From the NCBI RefSeq assembly GCF_022344005.1, contig NZ_CP092190.1, positions 2,309,001 through 2,373,000 of the forward strand: a stretch of DNA of 64,000 bases, given 5' to 3'. The notes under the pieces are model-generated. The model was not told the DNA's origin and searched no databases. It saw nothing but the letters and a program-made list of their open reading frames with translations. The translations under genes and the position numbers were made by a program. The first letter of the stretch is position 1; the number at the start of each line of letters is the position of its first letter. Positions 37,984 through 46,140 of the stretch are shown piece after piece. The DNA is from Deinococcus sp. KNUC1210 (GTDB lineage: Bacteria; Deinococcota; Deinococci; Deinococcales; Deinococcaceae).

Positions 37984-38928
37984 ATGCCCCTAGACCCGTC
38001 CCTCAAAGAAGTGCTCCTGCAATTCGCCGCCGCTCCAGCACCGAGCGGCCTCGACGAGATGCGCCAGATGGTGCTTGCCAGCGCTGCCCGCACGCCCAGG
38101 CGCCCGGTGACGATTGCCGGAACGCGTGACCTGAGCATTCCCGGCCCCGCTTCCGAGCTGCCTGCCCGGCTGTACACGCCGGAAGGCACCGGGCCGTTTC
38201 CGCTGACGGTCTTCTATCACGGCGGCGGATTCGTGGCGTACAGCATCGAGACGCACGATCAGGTGTGCCGCGAACTGTGCGCGGGCGCGAACACGGCGGT
38301 CCTCAGCGTCGAGTATCGCCTCGCCCCCGAGCACAAATTTCCGGCCCCGGTCGATGACGCCTATGCCGCCTTCGTGTGGGCTGCCGAGCACACCGCCGAA
38401 CTGGGCGCAGACGCGGCGCGGCTGGCGGTGGCCGGAGACAGCGCGGGCGCGAGCCTGAGCATCGCCGTAACCCAGCGGGCACGCGACGAGCACGGCCCCG
38501 CCATCAAAGCTCAACTCTTGATCTATCCTGCTGCCGATTTCGTGAACACCGAGCGCTATCCGTCGCGCACGGAGAACGGGCAGGGCTACTTCCTGACCGA
38601 AGAGCGCATGAAATTCTTCGCTCAGATGTACATTGCCGACCCCGCGCACGCCGTCCATCCGCATGTGTCGCCGCTGCACGCCGCCGAGCTGAAGAACCTG
38701 CCGCCCGCACTGGTGCTCACCGCTGAATTCGATCCGCTGCGCGATGAGGGCGTGGCCTACGCCGAAGCCCTTCGGCAGGCGGGCAACCGCGCCGAGCATC
38801 AGAGCGGCCCCGGCATGATTCACGGTTTCGCCAACATGACCGGCCTTTCTCCGGCGGCGGCAGCCCTGATGGACCGGGCCGCCAGCTGGCTCAAACAGGA
38901 ACTGGCGGCGGATTCGGCCTCAGGGTGA
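37984..38928 (+). CDS. Alpha/beta hydrolase, hormone-sensitive-lipase (HGGG) family
   Basis: 314 residues. The oxyanion motif HGGG (79-82), nucleophile Ser153 in GDSAG, Asp250 (EFDPLRDEG) and His280 (MIHGF) form a complete HSL-type triad. Such enzymes cleave short- to medium-chain esters; in this setting it may release fatty acids for oxidation. No signal peptide. The stop overlaps the next gene's GTG. Confidence 0.88.
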   Translation: MPLDPSLKEVLLQFAAAPAPSGLDEMRQMVLASAARTPRRPVTIAGTRDLSIPGPASELPARLYTPEGTGPFPLTVFYHGGGFVAYSIETHDQVCRELCAGANTAVLSVEYRLAPEHKFPAPVDDAYAAFVWAAEHTAELGADAARLAVAGDSAGASLSIAVTQRARDEHGPAIKAQLLIYPAADFVNTERYPSRTENGQGYFLTEERMKFFAQMYIADPAHAVHPHVSPLHAAELKNLPPALVLTAEFDPLRDEGVAYAEALRQAGNRAEHQSGPGMIHGFANMTGLSPAAAALMDRAASWLKQELAADSASG

Positions 38929-39503
38929 GCAGCGTCCGGGTGCAGGTCGGAAGCTACGTGGTGCAGCTATGGCGCGGCGAAGCTCCGGCCTCACTCGAAA
39001 CGCTCGTCACTGCCGCCGAGCTGTCCGAACACTTCGACGACGGACTGCTCGACAACGGACTGCCGGGCGAGTTCCTTGCCGTGTCGATTTCCGAGAACGG
39101 CGCGGGCAGCCTGTCTGCGCTCCTGTTCACCACGCAGCGGTATCAGCCTTCCGTGGCGGGTTTCGATCCGGGTGTGCTGATCGTGCCGGAAACGGGCGTG
39201 GCCTTCATCGGGGCGGGAACGCGGCTGCTGGCCTACGACCTGCACCCGGCCGACTCGCGGGGAGCGGCGCGAATGTGGGAAGACGCCGCCGACGTGGGGT
39301 TCTGGTGGTGGGACCGAGAGGGCGACATCATCCTGATGGCCGCCGAACTGGAACTCGCCGCCTGGAACACGGCAGGCCACAAGCTCTGGACAACCTTCGT
39401 CGAGCCGCCGTGGTTCTACTCCGTGACCGACGACATCCTGCACCTGAACGTGATGGACTTTGAAACCAAGTTTGCTGTACGAGCTGGCCCCGGAGGTTCC
39501 TGA
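38925..39503 (+). CDS. Hypothetical protein
   Basis: 192 residues, GTG start overlapping the esterase stop (GTGA). Beta-rich: VQVGSYVVQLWRG, FLAVSISENG, GVLIVPETGVAFIGAGTRLLAYDL, and a C-terminal ETKFAVRAGPGGS. A Trp cluster (GFWWWDREGD) is notable. It looks like a beta-propeller or SMI1-neighbour-type fold but no family is recognised. Its 3' end carries the ribosome site of the acyl-CoA dehydrogenase gene. Confidence 0.68.
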   Translation: MSSVRVQVGSYVVQLWRGEAPASLETLVTAAELSEHFDDGLLDNGLPGEFLAVSISENGAGSLSALLFTTQRYQPSVAGFDPGVLIVPETGVAFIGAGTRLLAYDLHPADSRGAARMWEDAADVGFWWWDREGDIILMAAELELAAWNTAGHKLWTTFVEPPWFYSVTDDILHLNVMDFETKFAVRAGPGGS

Positions 39504-39504
39504 A

Positions 39505-41295
39505 GTGGCTCCATTCCTGAGTAAACGCGACCTGCAATTTCAGCTGTATGAGGTGCTGGACACCGCCGCCCTGCCGAGTCGCCCGCGCTTCGCCGAGCAT
39601 TCTCGCGAAGTGTACGACGACGTGCTGAATCTGGCCTACAACGTGGCCGAGAAGTATTTCGCCAACCACACCCGTGAGGCCGACCTGAACGAGCCGCATG
39701 TGGAAGGCGGAAAAGTGAAGCTGGTGCCGGGCGTGAAGGCCGCCGTCGATGCCTTCCGCGACGCCGGATTCTTCAGCGCCCACCACGATGAGGAACTGGG
39801 CGGCCTGCAACTGCCCTGGGTGGTGATGCAGGCGGTGCAGGCGCACTTTCAGGCGGCGAACGTGGGCAGCAGCGGCTATCCGTTCCTGACCATCGGCAAT
39901 GCCAACCTGCAACGCGAATTCGCCAGTGCAGAGCAGCAGCAGAAATACATGCAGCCGCTGCTGGAAGGCCGCTGGTTCGGCACCATGGCCCTGTCAGAGC
40001 CGCACGCGGGGTCGGGGCTGGCCGACATCACCACCTCCGCGACCCCGCGTGAGGATGGCCAGTACAGCCTGTCGGGCAGCAAGATGTGGATTTCCGGCGG
40101 CGAGCACGAGCTGTCGGAAAATATCGTGCATCTGGTGCTGGCCCGCATCAAGGGTGCGCCTGCCGGGGTGAAGGGCATCTCGCTGTTCATCGTGCCGCGC
40201 TACCGCGTGAACGACGACGGCTCGGTGGGCGACAGCAACAACGTCGTGCTGGCGGGCCTGAACCACAAGATGGGCTACCGGGGCACCACCAACACCCTGC
40301 TGAATTTCGGTGAGGGCGGCGAGACGGTGGGCGAACTGCTGGGCGAGCCGGGGCGCGGGCTGGCGTACATGTTCCGCATGATGAACGAGGCCCGTATCGG
40401 TGTGGGGATGGGCGCGGTCATGCTCGGGTACGCGGGGTATCTGGCGAGTCTGGAGTATGCCCGGCAGCGCCTTCAGGGTCGCCACGCCAGCAACAAGAAC
40501 GCAGACAGCCCGGCGGTGCCGATCATCGAACACGCCGACGTGAAGCGGCTGCTCCTTCGGCAGAAGGCGTTCGTGGAAGGCGGGCTGGCGCTGGGCCTGT
40601 ACGCGTCCAGTTTGGTAGACGACCTGCAGACCGGCCCGGACGACAGCAAAGCCGATACCGAACTGCTGCTCGACCTGCTCACGCCCATCGTCAAATCGTG
40701 GCCCAGCCGGTACAGCCAGGAGAGCCTGAGCGACGCGATTCAGGTGATGGGCGGTGCAGGCTATACCCGTGATTACCCGGTGGAAATGTACTACCGTGAC
40801 AACCGCCTGAACCCCATCCACGAGGGCACCGAGGGCATTCAGGGCAACGATCTGCTGGGCCGCAAGCTGACGCAGGGGAAGGGGCGCGGGCTGGCGGTGC
40901 TGCTGGAAAAAATGCAGGCCGATCTGGAGGCGTCGCGGGCGCTGGAGGGCGTGGACGAGATTCGCAGCGCCCTGCAAACGGCCGTCCAGCAGAGCGGCGC
41001 GGCCATCCAGACCATTCTCGGCAAGGCGGCGGACCTCGGGCCCGATCTGTTTCTGGCGAATGCCAACAGCGCCCTGGAGATGCTGGGTCATACCGTCGTC
41101 GGCTGGATGTGGCTGAGGCAGGCTGCCACCGCTGCCCGTGCGCTGGGAGTGGGCAAAGACACCGACTTCTATCAGGGCAAATTGCAGGCCGCCCGCTTTT
41201 TTGCCGTCTACGAGTTGCCCAAGGTGCGGGCGCACGCCGAACTGCTGGCGAGTGCCGACCGGACGACCTTTGACATGCAGGACGCGTGGTTCTGA
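39505..41295 (+). CDS. Acyl-CoA dehydrogenase (large, FadE5/AidB-like length)
   Basis: 596 residues from GTG 39505, which has GGAGG eight bases upstream; an in-frame start 15 codons earlier lies inside the preceding gene. FAD/acyl-CoA motifs are GTMALSEPHAGSGLADI, GGEHELSENI, VIQVMGGAGYTRDYPVE-like (IQVMGGAGYTRDYP) and catalytic Glu in IHEGTEGIQGNDLLG. It introduces the trans-2 double bond of acyl-CoA, passing electrons to ETF. About 35% longer than medium-chain enzymes, with a C-terminal helical extension. A second homologue is at 48098-49921. Confidence 0.9.
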   Translation: MAPFLSKRDLQFQLYEVLDTAALPSRPRFAEHSREVYDDVLNLAYNVAEKYFANHTREADLNEPHVEGGKVKLVPGVKAAVDAFRDAGFFSAHHDEELGGLQLPWVVMQAVQAHFQAANVGSSGYPFLTIGNANLQREFASAEQQQKYMQPLLEGRWFGTMALSEPHAGSGLADITTSATPREDGQYSLSGSKMWISGGEHELSENIVHLVLARIKGAPAGVKGISLFIVPRYRVNDDGSVGDSNNVVLAGLNHKMGYRGTTNTLLNFGEGGETVGELLGEPGRGLAYMFRMMNEARIGVGMGAVMLGYAGYLASLEYARQRLQGRHASNKNADSPAVPIIEHADVKRLLLRQKAFVEGGLALGLYASSLVDDLQTGPDDSKADTELLLDLLTPIVKSWPSRYSQESLSDAIQVMGGAGYTRDYPVEMYYRDNRLNPIHEGTEGIQGNDLLGRKLTQGKGRGLAVLLEKMQADLEASRALEGVDEIRSALQTAVQQSGAAIQTILGKAADLGPDLFLANANSALEMLGHTVVGWMWLRQAATAARALGVGKDTDFYQGKLQAARFFAVYELPKVRAHAELLASADRTTFDMQDAWF

Positions 41296-41296
41296 G

Positions 41297-41896
41297 GTGA
41301 ACCGGGCGGCCTTCACCAATCGCCACAAAGTGCGCGGCTGGAAGACCCAGATCCGGCGGGTGGAACGCTGGCGGCAGGCCCATCTGACGCCCGACTGGGT
41401 GCATCTGGAGCACACCGACTTCGACTCCTGCAAATTTCAGATCGATCCGTGGAACCGCCTGATTCGGCGGCAGCCGCCGATGTGGCTGGCTCGCCGGATG
41501 CTTCACGGGCTGCTGGACATCCATGAGGCGTGGGCTGCCGCCGTGCCCGACGCGCCGTATCTGCGGCTGTGGCTGAACTGGCCGCACGTCATAGATTCTC
41601 AGGTGGTGATGGCGCAGGGCAGCCGGGTGGATTGGTATAGGGAGATGTTCCGCCCTGTTGCCGAGCTGGGCTGGGCCAGAGCAAAGGGCTTTCCACCGCA
41701 GTTTGGCCCGGCACTGCTGCAGCGGCTGAACGCCTGGGACTGGCAGGAATGTTTGCACGAGTACCCAGTTGACCCGGCTGACATCGGCGCGGGGCGGCTC
41801 AGCAGGTATGCGTACAGCACCCTGACGACCACCGGCGCTTCGCTGACGCTGGTCGAAGTGGGCCGTGTCTGGGTCGGGACGAGGCGGGCCGCATGA
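41297..41896 (+). CDS. Hypothetical protein
   Basis: 199 residues, GTG start two bases after the dehydrogenase stop. Rich in Trp, Arg and His (RRVERWRQAHLTPDWVHLEH, LRLWLNWPHV). The N-terminus is strongly basic. No recognised family or motif. It overlaps the next hydrolase as ATGA and is presumably co-expressed with it. Cytoplasmic by lack of signal peptide. Confidence 0.65.
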   Translation: MNRAAFTNRHKVRGWKTQIRRVERWRQAHLTPDWVHLEHTDFDSCKFQIDPWNRLIRRQPPMWLARRMLHGLLDIHEAWAAAVPDAPYLRLWLNWPHVIDSQVVMAQGSRVDWYREMFRPVAELGWARAKGFPPQFGPALLQRLNAWDWQECLHEYPVDPADIGAGRLSRYAYSTLTTTGASLTLVEVGRVWVGTRRAA

Positions 41897-42706
41897 AGAC
41901 CGTCAGTATCGGCTCTCACAGCCTCGCCTACACCGAGGTTTCCCCGCCGCAGCCCCGCGCCAACGTGCTGTTTCTGTCGTGGCTGGGAGGTTCACGGCTG
42001 GGCTGGAGCAGCGTGGTGGACGACATCGGGCAGGACTACCGCGCCCTGGCCCCCGATCACCGCGATACGGGCGACTCGGACGCCTTCTCGGACGCGTACA
42101 CCGTTGCCGACCTCGCCGATGACGCCGCCGCCTTCCTGACCGCGCTCGGGGCCGCACCCGCCTTCGTGGTGGGCCTGAGTCTGGGCGGCATGGTGGCGCA
42201 GCATCTGGCGCTACGTCACCCCAATCTGGTGCGCGGGCTGGTGCTGGTGGCGACCACGCCCGGCGGCGCAGCCAGCACGCCAGCGGGCGAACGGGGGAGA
42301 GCGGCGCTGTTTCTGCCTGCCGAGCTGGAAGCGGGCGAACGGGCGCGGCAGGCCCTGGCCCTGATGAGCGACGAACAGCCTGCTGGAGCGCGACCCCGCC
42401 GCCTTCGAGGTGGCCGCGACCCATGCCCGCAGGCACCCGCAGAGCACCGAGAGCTATAAACGCCAGTTCCGGGCGGTGCGGGCGCACGACACCAGCGCCG
42501 AGCTGCCCGGCCTTCACCTTCCGGCGCTCGTGATTCACGGCGAAACCGACGAACTCATTCGGTTGCCCGACGGCGTGCGGCTGGCTGGCGGCATTTCCGG
42601 CGCACAGTTCCGGGTGTACCCGCACACTGGACACATGCCACACATCGAGCGCCGCGAAGAATTTCTGACCGATCTGCGCGGCTTTCTGGAGGAACATACC
42701 CGATGA
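41893..42706 (+). pseudogene. Alpha/beta hydrolase, frameshifted (probably a sequence error)
   Basis: The N-terminal part (frame of 41893) carries FLSWLGGSRLGW, nucleophile GLSLGGMVAQH and stops making sense after SDEQ; the C-terminal part with Asp in IHGETDELI and His in HTGHMPH continues in the next frame. Removing one A at 42374-42375 restores a continuous protein of about 270 residues (SDDSLLERDPAAF at the junction). All triad residues would then be present. Esterase or lipase role likely. ATG overlaps the preceding stop and the end overlaps the next start, so an intact gene is expected. Confidence 0.8.
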
Positions 42707-43137
42707 AATACGTCTGGCTGCTGATGGCACTGTTTGGGACGGGGGCGCTGGCCCAGTCCGCGACCTCATCGTTCAATGCGGGGTTCTCACTGCCGTCCGG
42801 GCGGATTCAGTGCGGCCTGTTCAGTCCTGATCCGGGCAGCGCTGCGGGCCAGGCTGCGCTGCGCTGCGACGTGCTGGAACCCACCTTCAGACGTCCGGCC
42901 CGCCCTGCCGACTGCCCGCTCGACTACGGCGATTCATTCTCGCTGGGCGCAGAGGGCCGGGCCACCTTCACCTGTCACGGCGATACCATCATCGATCCGG
43001 CGCGGCCTGTGCTGGCCTACGGGCAACTGTGGCAGCGGGCGGGTCTGACCTGCCGCTCCAGCGCGGCGGGCGTGCGCTGTCTGAATATAGACGGGCACGG
43101 CTTCGAGCTGTCCCGCGCCCGTTCCCGCGTCTTCTGA
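42703..43137 (+). CDS. Small secreted protein with conserved cysteines (DUF6636-like)
   Basis: 144 residues. Signal peptide MKYVWLLMALFGTGALAQ, then a compact domain with IQCGLFSP, LRCDVLEP, DCPLDYG, FTCHGDT, LTCRSS and VRCLNIDGHGFELSRA: six cysteines that can form three disulfides. The spacing and the GHGFELSR end suggest the DUF6636 family; function unknown. ATG overlaps the hydrolase stop. Confidence 0.75.
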   Translation: MKYVWLLMALFGTGALAQSATSSFNAGFSLPSGRIQCGLFSPDPGSAAGQAALRCDVLEPTFRRPARPADCPLDYGDSFSLGAEGRATFTCHGDTIIDPARPVLAYGQLWQRAGLTCRSSAAGVRCLNIDGHGFELSRARSRVF

Positions 43138-43175
43138 CTTCTCTTTTCCACTATTCCCACCCTGGAGGTTTCCCC

Positions 43176-43952
43176 ATGCCACTCAAACCACTCTTCGATC
43201 TGACCGGCAAAGTCGCCCTTATCACGGGAGGGTCTCGCGGGCTGGGCCTGCAAATTGCTGAAGCGCTGGGCGAATACGGCGCAAAAGTCGTGCTGACTGC
43301 CCGCAAGCAAAACGAACTGGACGAGGCCAGGGCTCATCTGGAAGCGCTGGGCATCGAGACCCTGACCATTCGCAACAACCTGACCGAGTTCGAGACCGTC
43401 GAGCCGATGGTGCAGGCCATTCTGGCGCAGTGGGGGCAGATCGATATTCTGGTGAACAATGCCGGAACCACCTGGGGCGCGAAGACCGAGGAACACCCGC
43501 TGGACGCCTGGAACAAGGTCATCAATCTCAACCTGACCGGGCTGTTTCTGGTCACGCAGGCGGTAGGGCGGCTCTCGATGATTCCCAGGAAATCGGGCCG
43601 TATCGTCAATGTGGCGTCGGTGGCGGGCTTTCAGGGCAATGGGGTGGGCATGATTCCGACGCTGGCCTACAACACCAGCAAGGGCGGCGTGGTCAATCTG
43701 ACGCGCACGCTGGCCGCCGAGTGGGCCGCGTACGGCATCACCGTGAACAGCATCTGCCCCGGTTACTTTCCCACCAAGATGACCAAAGGCACGCTGGCAT
43801 ACGGTGAGGAGCGCATCCTGTCGCATACGCCGCTGGGACGGCTCGGCAACGATCAGGACCTGAAAGGCGTGGCGCTGCTGCTTGCCAGCGACGCCAGCGC
43901 CTTCATGACCGGTCAGAACATCGCGGTAGATGGCGGGGCCATGATCGTATGA
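43176..43952 (+). CDS. Short-chain dehydrogenase/reductase (FabG-like)
   Basis: 258 residues. GGAGG lies seven bases before ATG 43176. Cofactor motif GGSRGLGLQ, NNAGTTWG, catalytic serine NVASVAG, YNTSKGG with Tyr and Lys, and CPGYFPT. All catalytic residues are normal. It probably oxidises or reduces a 3-hydroxyacyl-CoA or related alcohol in the surrounding acyl-CoA pathway. The end overlaps the thioesterase ATG (ATGA). Confidence 0.9.
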   Translation: MPLKPLFDLTGKVALITGGSRGLGLQIAEALGEYGAKVVLTARKQNELDEARAHLEALGIETLTIRNNLTEFETVEPMVQAILAQWGQIDILVNNAGTTWGAKTEEHPLDAWNKVINLNLTGLFLVTQAVGRLSMIPRKSGRIVNVASVAGFQGNGVGMIPTLAYNTSKGGVVNLTRTLAAEWAAYGITVNSICPGYFPTKMTKGTLAYGEERILSHTPLGRLGNDQDLKGVALLLASDASAFMTGQNIAVDGGAMIV

Positions 43953-44377
43953 GTGGGCTGGACAGTCCCGGAGCACGGCTGCTGATCGAGCGGGGACTGG
44001 AAGGCAGCGCCTACACCAGATGGATCGGCACGCGACTCCGGTCCTTCGCGGCTGGAGCGGTGGAAATCGAACTCGACCTGCGCCCCGATCTGACGCAGCA
44101 TCACGGGCAGGCACACGGCGCGGTCATCGGCTATCTGGCCGACACCGTGAGCGCCTGGGCCGCTGCCAGCATGGTGGGCGACGTCGTCACGAGCGAATAC
44201 AAACTGAATTTTCTTGCGCCTGCACGCGGCGAACTGCTGTGGGCGCGGGGCGAGGTGCTGCGGGCGGGCAAGAGGCAGGTAGTGGTGCGCTCGGACGTGT
44301 ATGCACAGGCCGGTGGGCAGGAAACGCACGTGGCAACGGCGCTGGCAACCATCACACCCATAGGAGAACGCGCATGA
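43949..44377 (+). CDS. Hotdog-fold acyl-CoA thioesterase (PaaI/YdiI-like)
   Basis: 142 residues. The hotdog signature QHHGQAHGAVIGYLADTVSAWAA holds the catalytic region (HG followed by Asp), and SEYKLNFLAPARG is the usual central strand. It hydrolyses acyl-CoA to free acid and CoA, for example to recover CoA from dead-end products. Starts and ends overlap its neighbours by four bases, so SDR-thioesterase-MaoC form one coupled unit. Confidence 0.87.
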   Translation: MSGLDSPGARLLIERGLEGSAYTRWIGTRLRSFAAGAVEIELDLRPDLTQHHGQAHGAVIGYLADTVSAWAAASMVGDVVTSEYKLNFLAPARGELLWARGEVLRAGKRQVVVRSDVYAQAGGQETHVATALATITPIGERA

Positions 44378-44823
44378 AGACCGCCGAAGTGCAGGCCATG
44401 ACCGGGCAGCAGGTCGCCCTGTCCGAGTGGGTGTCCATCACGCAGGAGCGCGTCAATGCCTTTGCCGAAGCTACCGGAGATCGGCAGTTCATTCATATCG
44501 ATCCCGAACGGGCCGCCCAGACGCCGTTCGGTGGCCCCATCGCGCACGGCTTTCTCACGCTTTCGCTGCTGGCGGGCGAGTTCGCCAACGCGGGCGGTGT
44601 GCTGCGACTGGACGGCGCGAAGATGGTCGTGAATTACGGCCTGAACCGCGTGCGCTTCATCGCTCCGGTGCGGGTCGGCAGCCGCCTGCGGAACCGGGGC
44701 GTGTTGCAGACCGTCGAGCAGGGCCAGGGCTATTTGCAGCTCACCATCCTGAATACCATCGAAATCGAAGGCCAGGACAGACCGGCGGCGACGGCTGAGA
44801 CGATCATGCGCGTGTATCTCTAG
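44374..44823 (+). CDS. MaoC-family acyl-CoA hydratase/dehydratase
   Basis: 149 residues. The active-site Asp/His lie in ATGDRQFIHIDPERA; GGPIAHGFLTLSLLAG gives the glycine-rich segment. This is a single-hotdog (R)-specific enoyl-CoA hydratase type, usable in beta-oxidation or polyhydroxyalkanoate supply. ATG overlaps the thioesterase stop. The macro-domain gene starts four bases after the stop. Confidence 0.88.
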   Translation: MKTAEVQAMTGQQVALSEWVSITQERVNAFAEATGDRQFIHIDPERAAQTPFGGPIAHGFLTLSLLAGEFANAGGVLRLDGAKMVVNYGLNRVRFIAPVRVGSRLRNRGVLQTVEQGQGYLQLTILNTIEIEGQDRPAATAETIMRVYL

Positions 44824-44827
44824 CGCC

Positions 44828-45325
44828 GTGCCGCTGAGATATGTCTCCGGAGACGCCACCCAGCCGCAGGGTACCGGGCTGAACCTCATCGTTCACGTCT
44901 GCAACGATATCGGGGCGTGGGGGCGGGGCTTTGTCGTGGCCCTTTCCAGACGCTCCCGCCTGCCGGAGCAGGCCTATAAGCGCTGGGCAGCAGGCGAAAC
45001 CGGGCCGCCCTTCGAACTGGGGCAGGTGCAGTTCGTGCAGCTTGAACCAGACCTGTGGGTCGCCAATCTGATCGGTCAGCACGATATCGCCCGCAAACAC
45101 GCTCCGACCGAGGTGCCGCCTGTCCGCTACGATGCGGTGCGTGCCGGACTGCGCCGGGTCCATGACTGGGCACATCAACACGGCGCGAGTGTGCATATGC
45201 CGCGCATCGGGGCGGGCTTGGCGGGTGGCGACTGGGCGCAGATCGAGCCGATTCTTCAGCAGGAGCTGTCCGATCTGAGCGTCAGCGTCTACGACCTGCC
45301 CCCAGGCCGCCCTGAGAATGTGTAA
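44828..45325 (+). CDS. Macro-domain protein (ADP-ribose-binding)
   Basis: 165 residues, one macro domain. The ADP-ribose-binding loops are IVHVCNDIGAWGRGFVVALS and MPRIGAGLAGGDWAQIEP. Macro domains bind or hydrolyse ADP-ribose derivatives and O-acetyl-ADP-ribose, or remove ADP-ribose from proteins. Together with acyl-CoA genes it could process O-acyl-ADP-ribose formed by sirtuin-type deacylases, which is speculation. GTG start four bases after MaoC. No other domain. Confidence 0.85.
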   Translation: MPLRYVSGDATQPQGTGLNLIVHVCNDIGAWGRGFVVALSRRSRLPEQAYKRWAAGETGPPFELGQVQFVQLEPDLWVANLIGQHDIARKHAPTEVPPVRYDAVRAGLRRVHDWAHQHGASVHMPRIGAGLAGGDWAQIEPILQQELSDLSVSVYDLPPGRPENV

Positions 45326-45366
45326 AACCTGAAGACACCTTTAAAAAGCCTTAAGATAGCTGAACT

Positions 45367-45966
45367 ATGCTCTCTTTCTTTAAAGGTCCCAGCCGAATCG
45401 AAGCCTTCAGCGACGGGGTGTTTGCCATTGCCCTGACGCTGCTCATTCTGGAAATCAAAGCGCCCGACATCGGGGAGCACGGCACCTCGGCGGCGTTGTG
45501 GGCCGGGCTGGCCCATCTGTGGCCCTCGTATCTGGCGTATCTGCTGGCGTTTCTGACGGTGCTGGTGTCGTGGATCGGCCACCACATCATCATCGGGCAG
45601 GTCCGGCGCGTCGATTTTCCGCTGCTGCTCGCCAACGGCTTTTTTCTGCTGACCGTCTCGTTTCTGCCGTTTCCCACCAGCATCGTTTCCGAGCATCTGC
45701 GCGGCGAATCCGGAACGGCGGCGATGGCGGTGTACGCGCTCGCCAACCTGCTCAACAGCCTGGCATTCGTGGGACTGGTGGCCGCGACGGTGCACCTGAA
45801 TCCGGAAACGGCTGCCGTGCTGGCAGGTGTGCGCCGCAACGCCGTGATCGGGACCGGGTGGTGCCTCATCTGCGCGGGGGTGGCCTATCTCAGCCCGGTG
45901 GTGTCGCTGCTGATGGTGGCGGCGCTGTGGGTCTGGTGGATTCGCCCGCAGCGTGCCGAAGGCTGA
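45367..45966 (+). CDS. TMEM175-family potassium-channel-like membrane protein
   Basis: 199 residues, six membrane helices. The signature RIEAFSDGVFAIALTLLILEIKAP in the first helix (given in two overlapping pieces: FSDGVFAIALTLL) is the hallmark selectivity helix of bacterial TMEM175 K+ channels (DUF1211). The tetrameric channel would leak K+ across the membrane. A DNA stretch with TAAGAT lies nine bases before the ATG. Role in the acyl-CoA cluster is unclear. Confidence 0.88.
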   Translation: MLSFFKGPSRIEAFSDGVFAIALTLLILEIKAPDIGEHGTSAALWAGLAHLWPSYLAYLLAFLTVLVSWIGHHIIIGQVRRVDFPLLLANGFFLLTVSFLPFPTSIVSEHLRGESGTAAMAVYALANLLNSLAFVGLVAATVHLNPETAAVLAGVRRNAVIGTGWCLICAGVAYLSPVVSLLMVAALWVWWIRPQRAEG

Positions 45967-46037
45967 ACACGGCCAGAGCCTGAAGGGAGCCTGACGGGGT
46001 CATGAAAAAAGCGGGTGGTCCAGGCGGGGCGGCGCGG

Positions 46038-46043
46038 TATAAT
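46038..46043 (+). promoter_or_regulatory. Consensus -10 TATAAT before the acyl-CoA synthetase gene
   Basis: Perfect TATAAT preceded by GCGG; no clear -35. It would give a leader of about 90 bases, unlike the leaderless genes here. Confidence 0.45.
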
Positions 46044-46140
46044 ATGGGCCTCTCAGCCGTATTCCAACTCGTTTCGCTACACCGGGTTCAACGACAGCTT
46101 GCCGCGCACCTCTACACGCTGTCGGCCCTCAGGAGATGTC

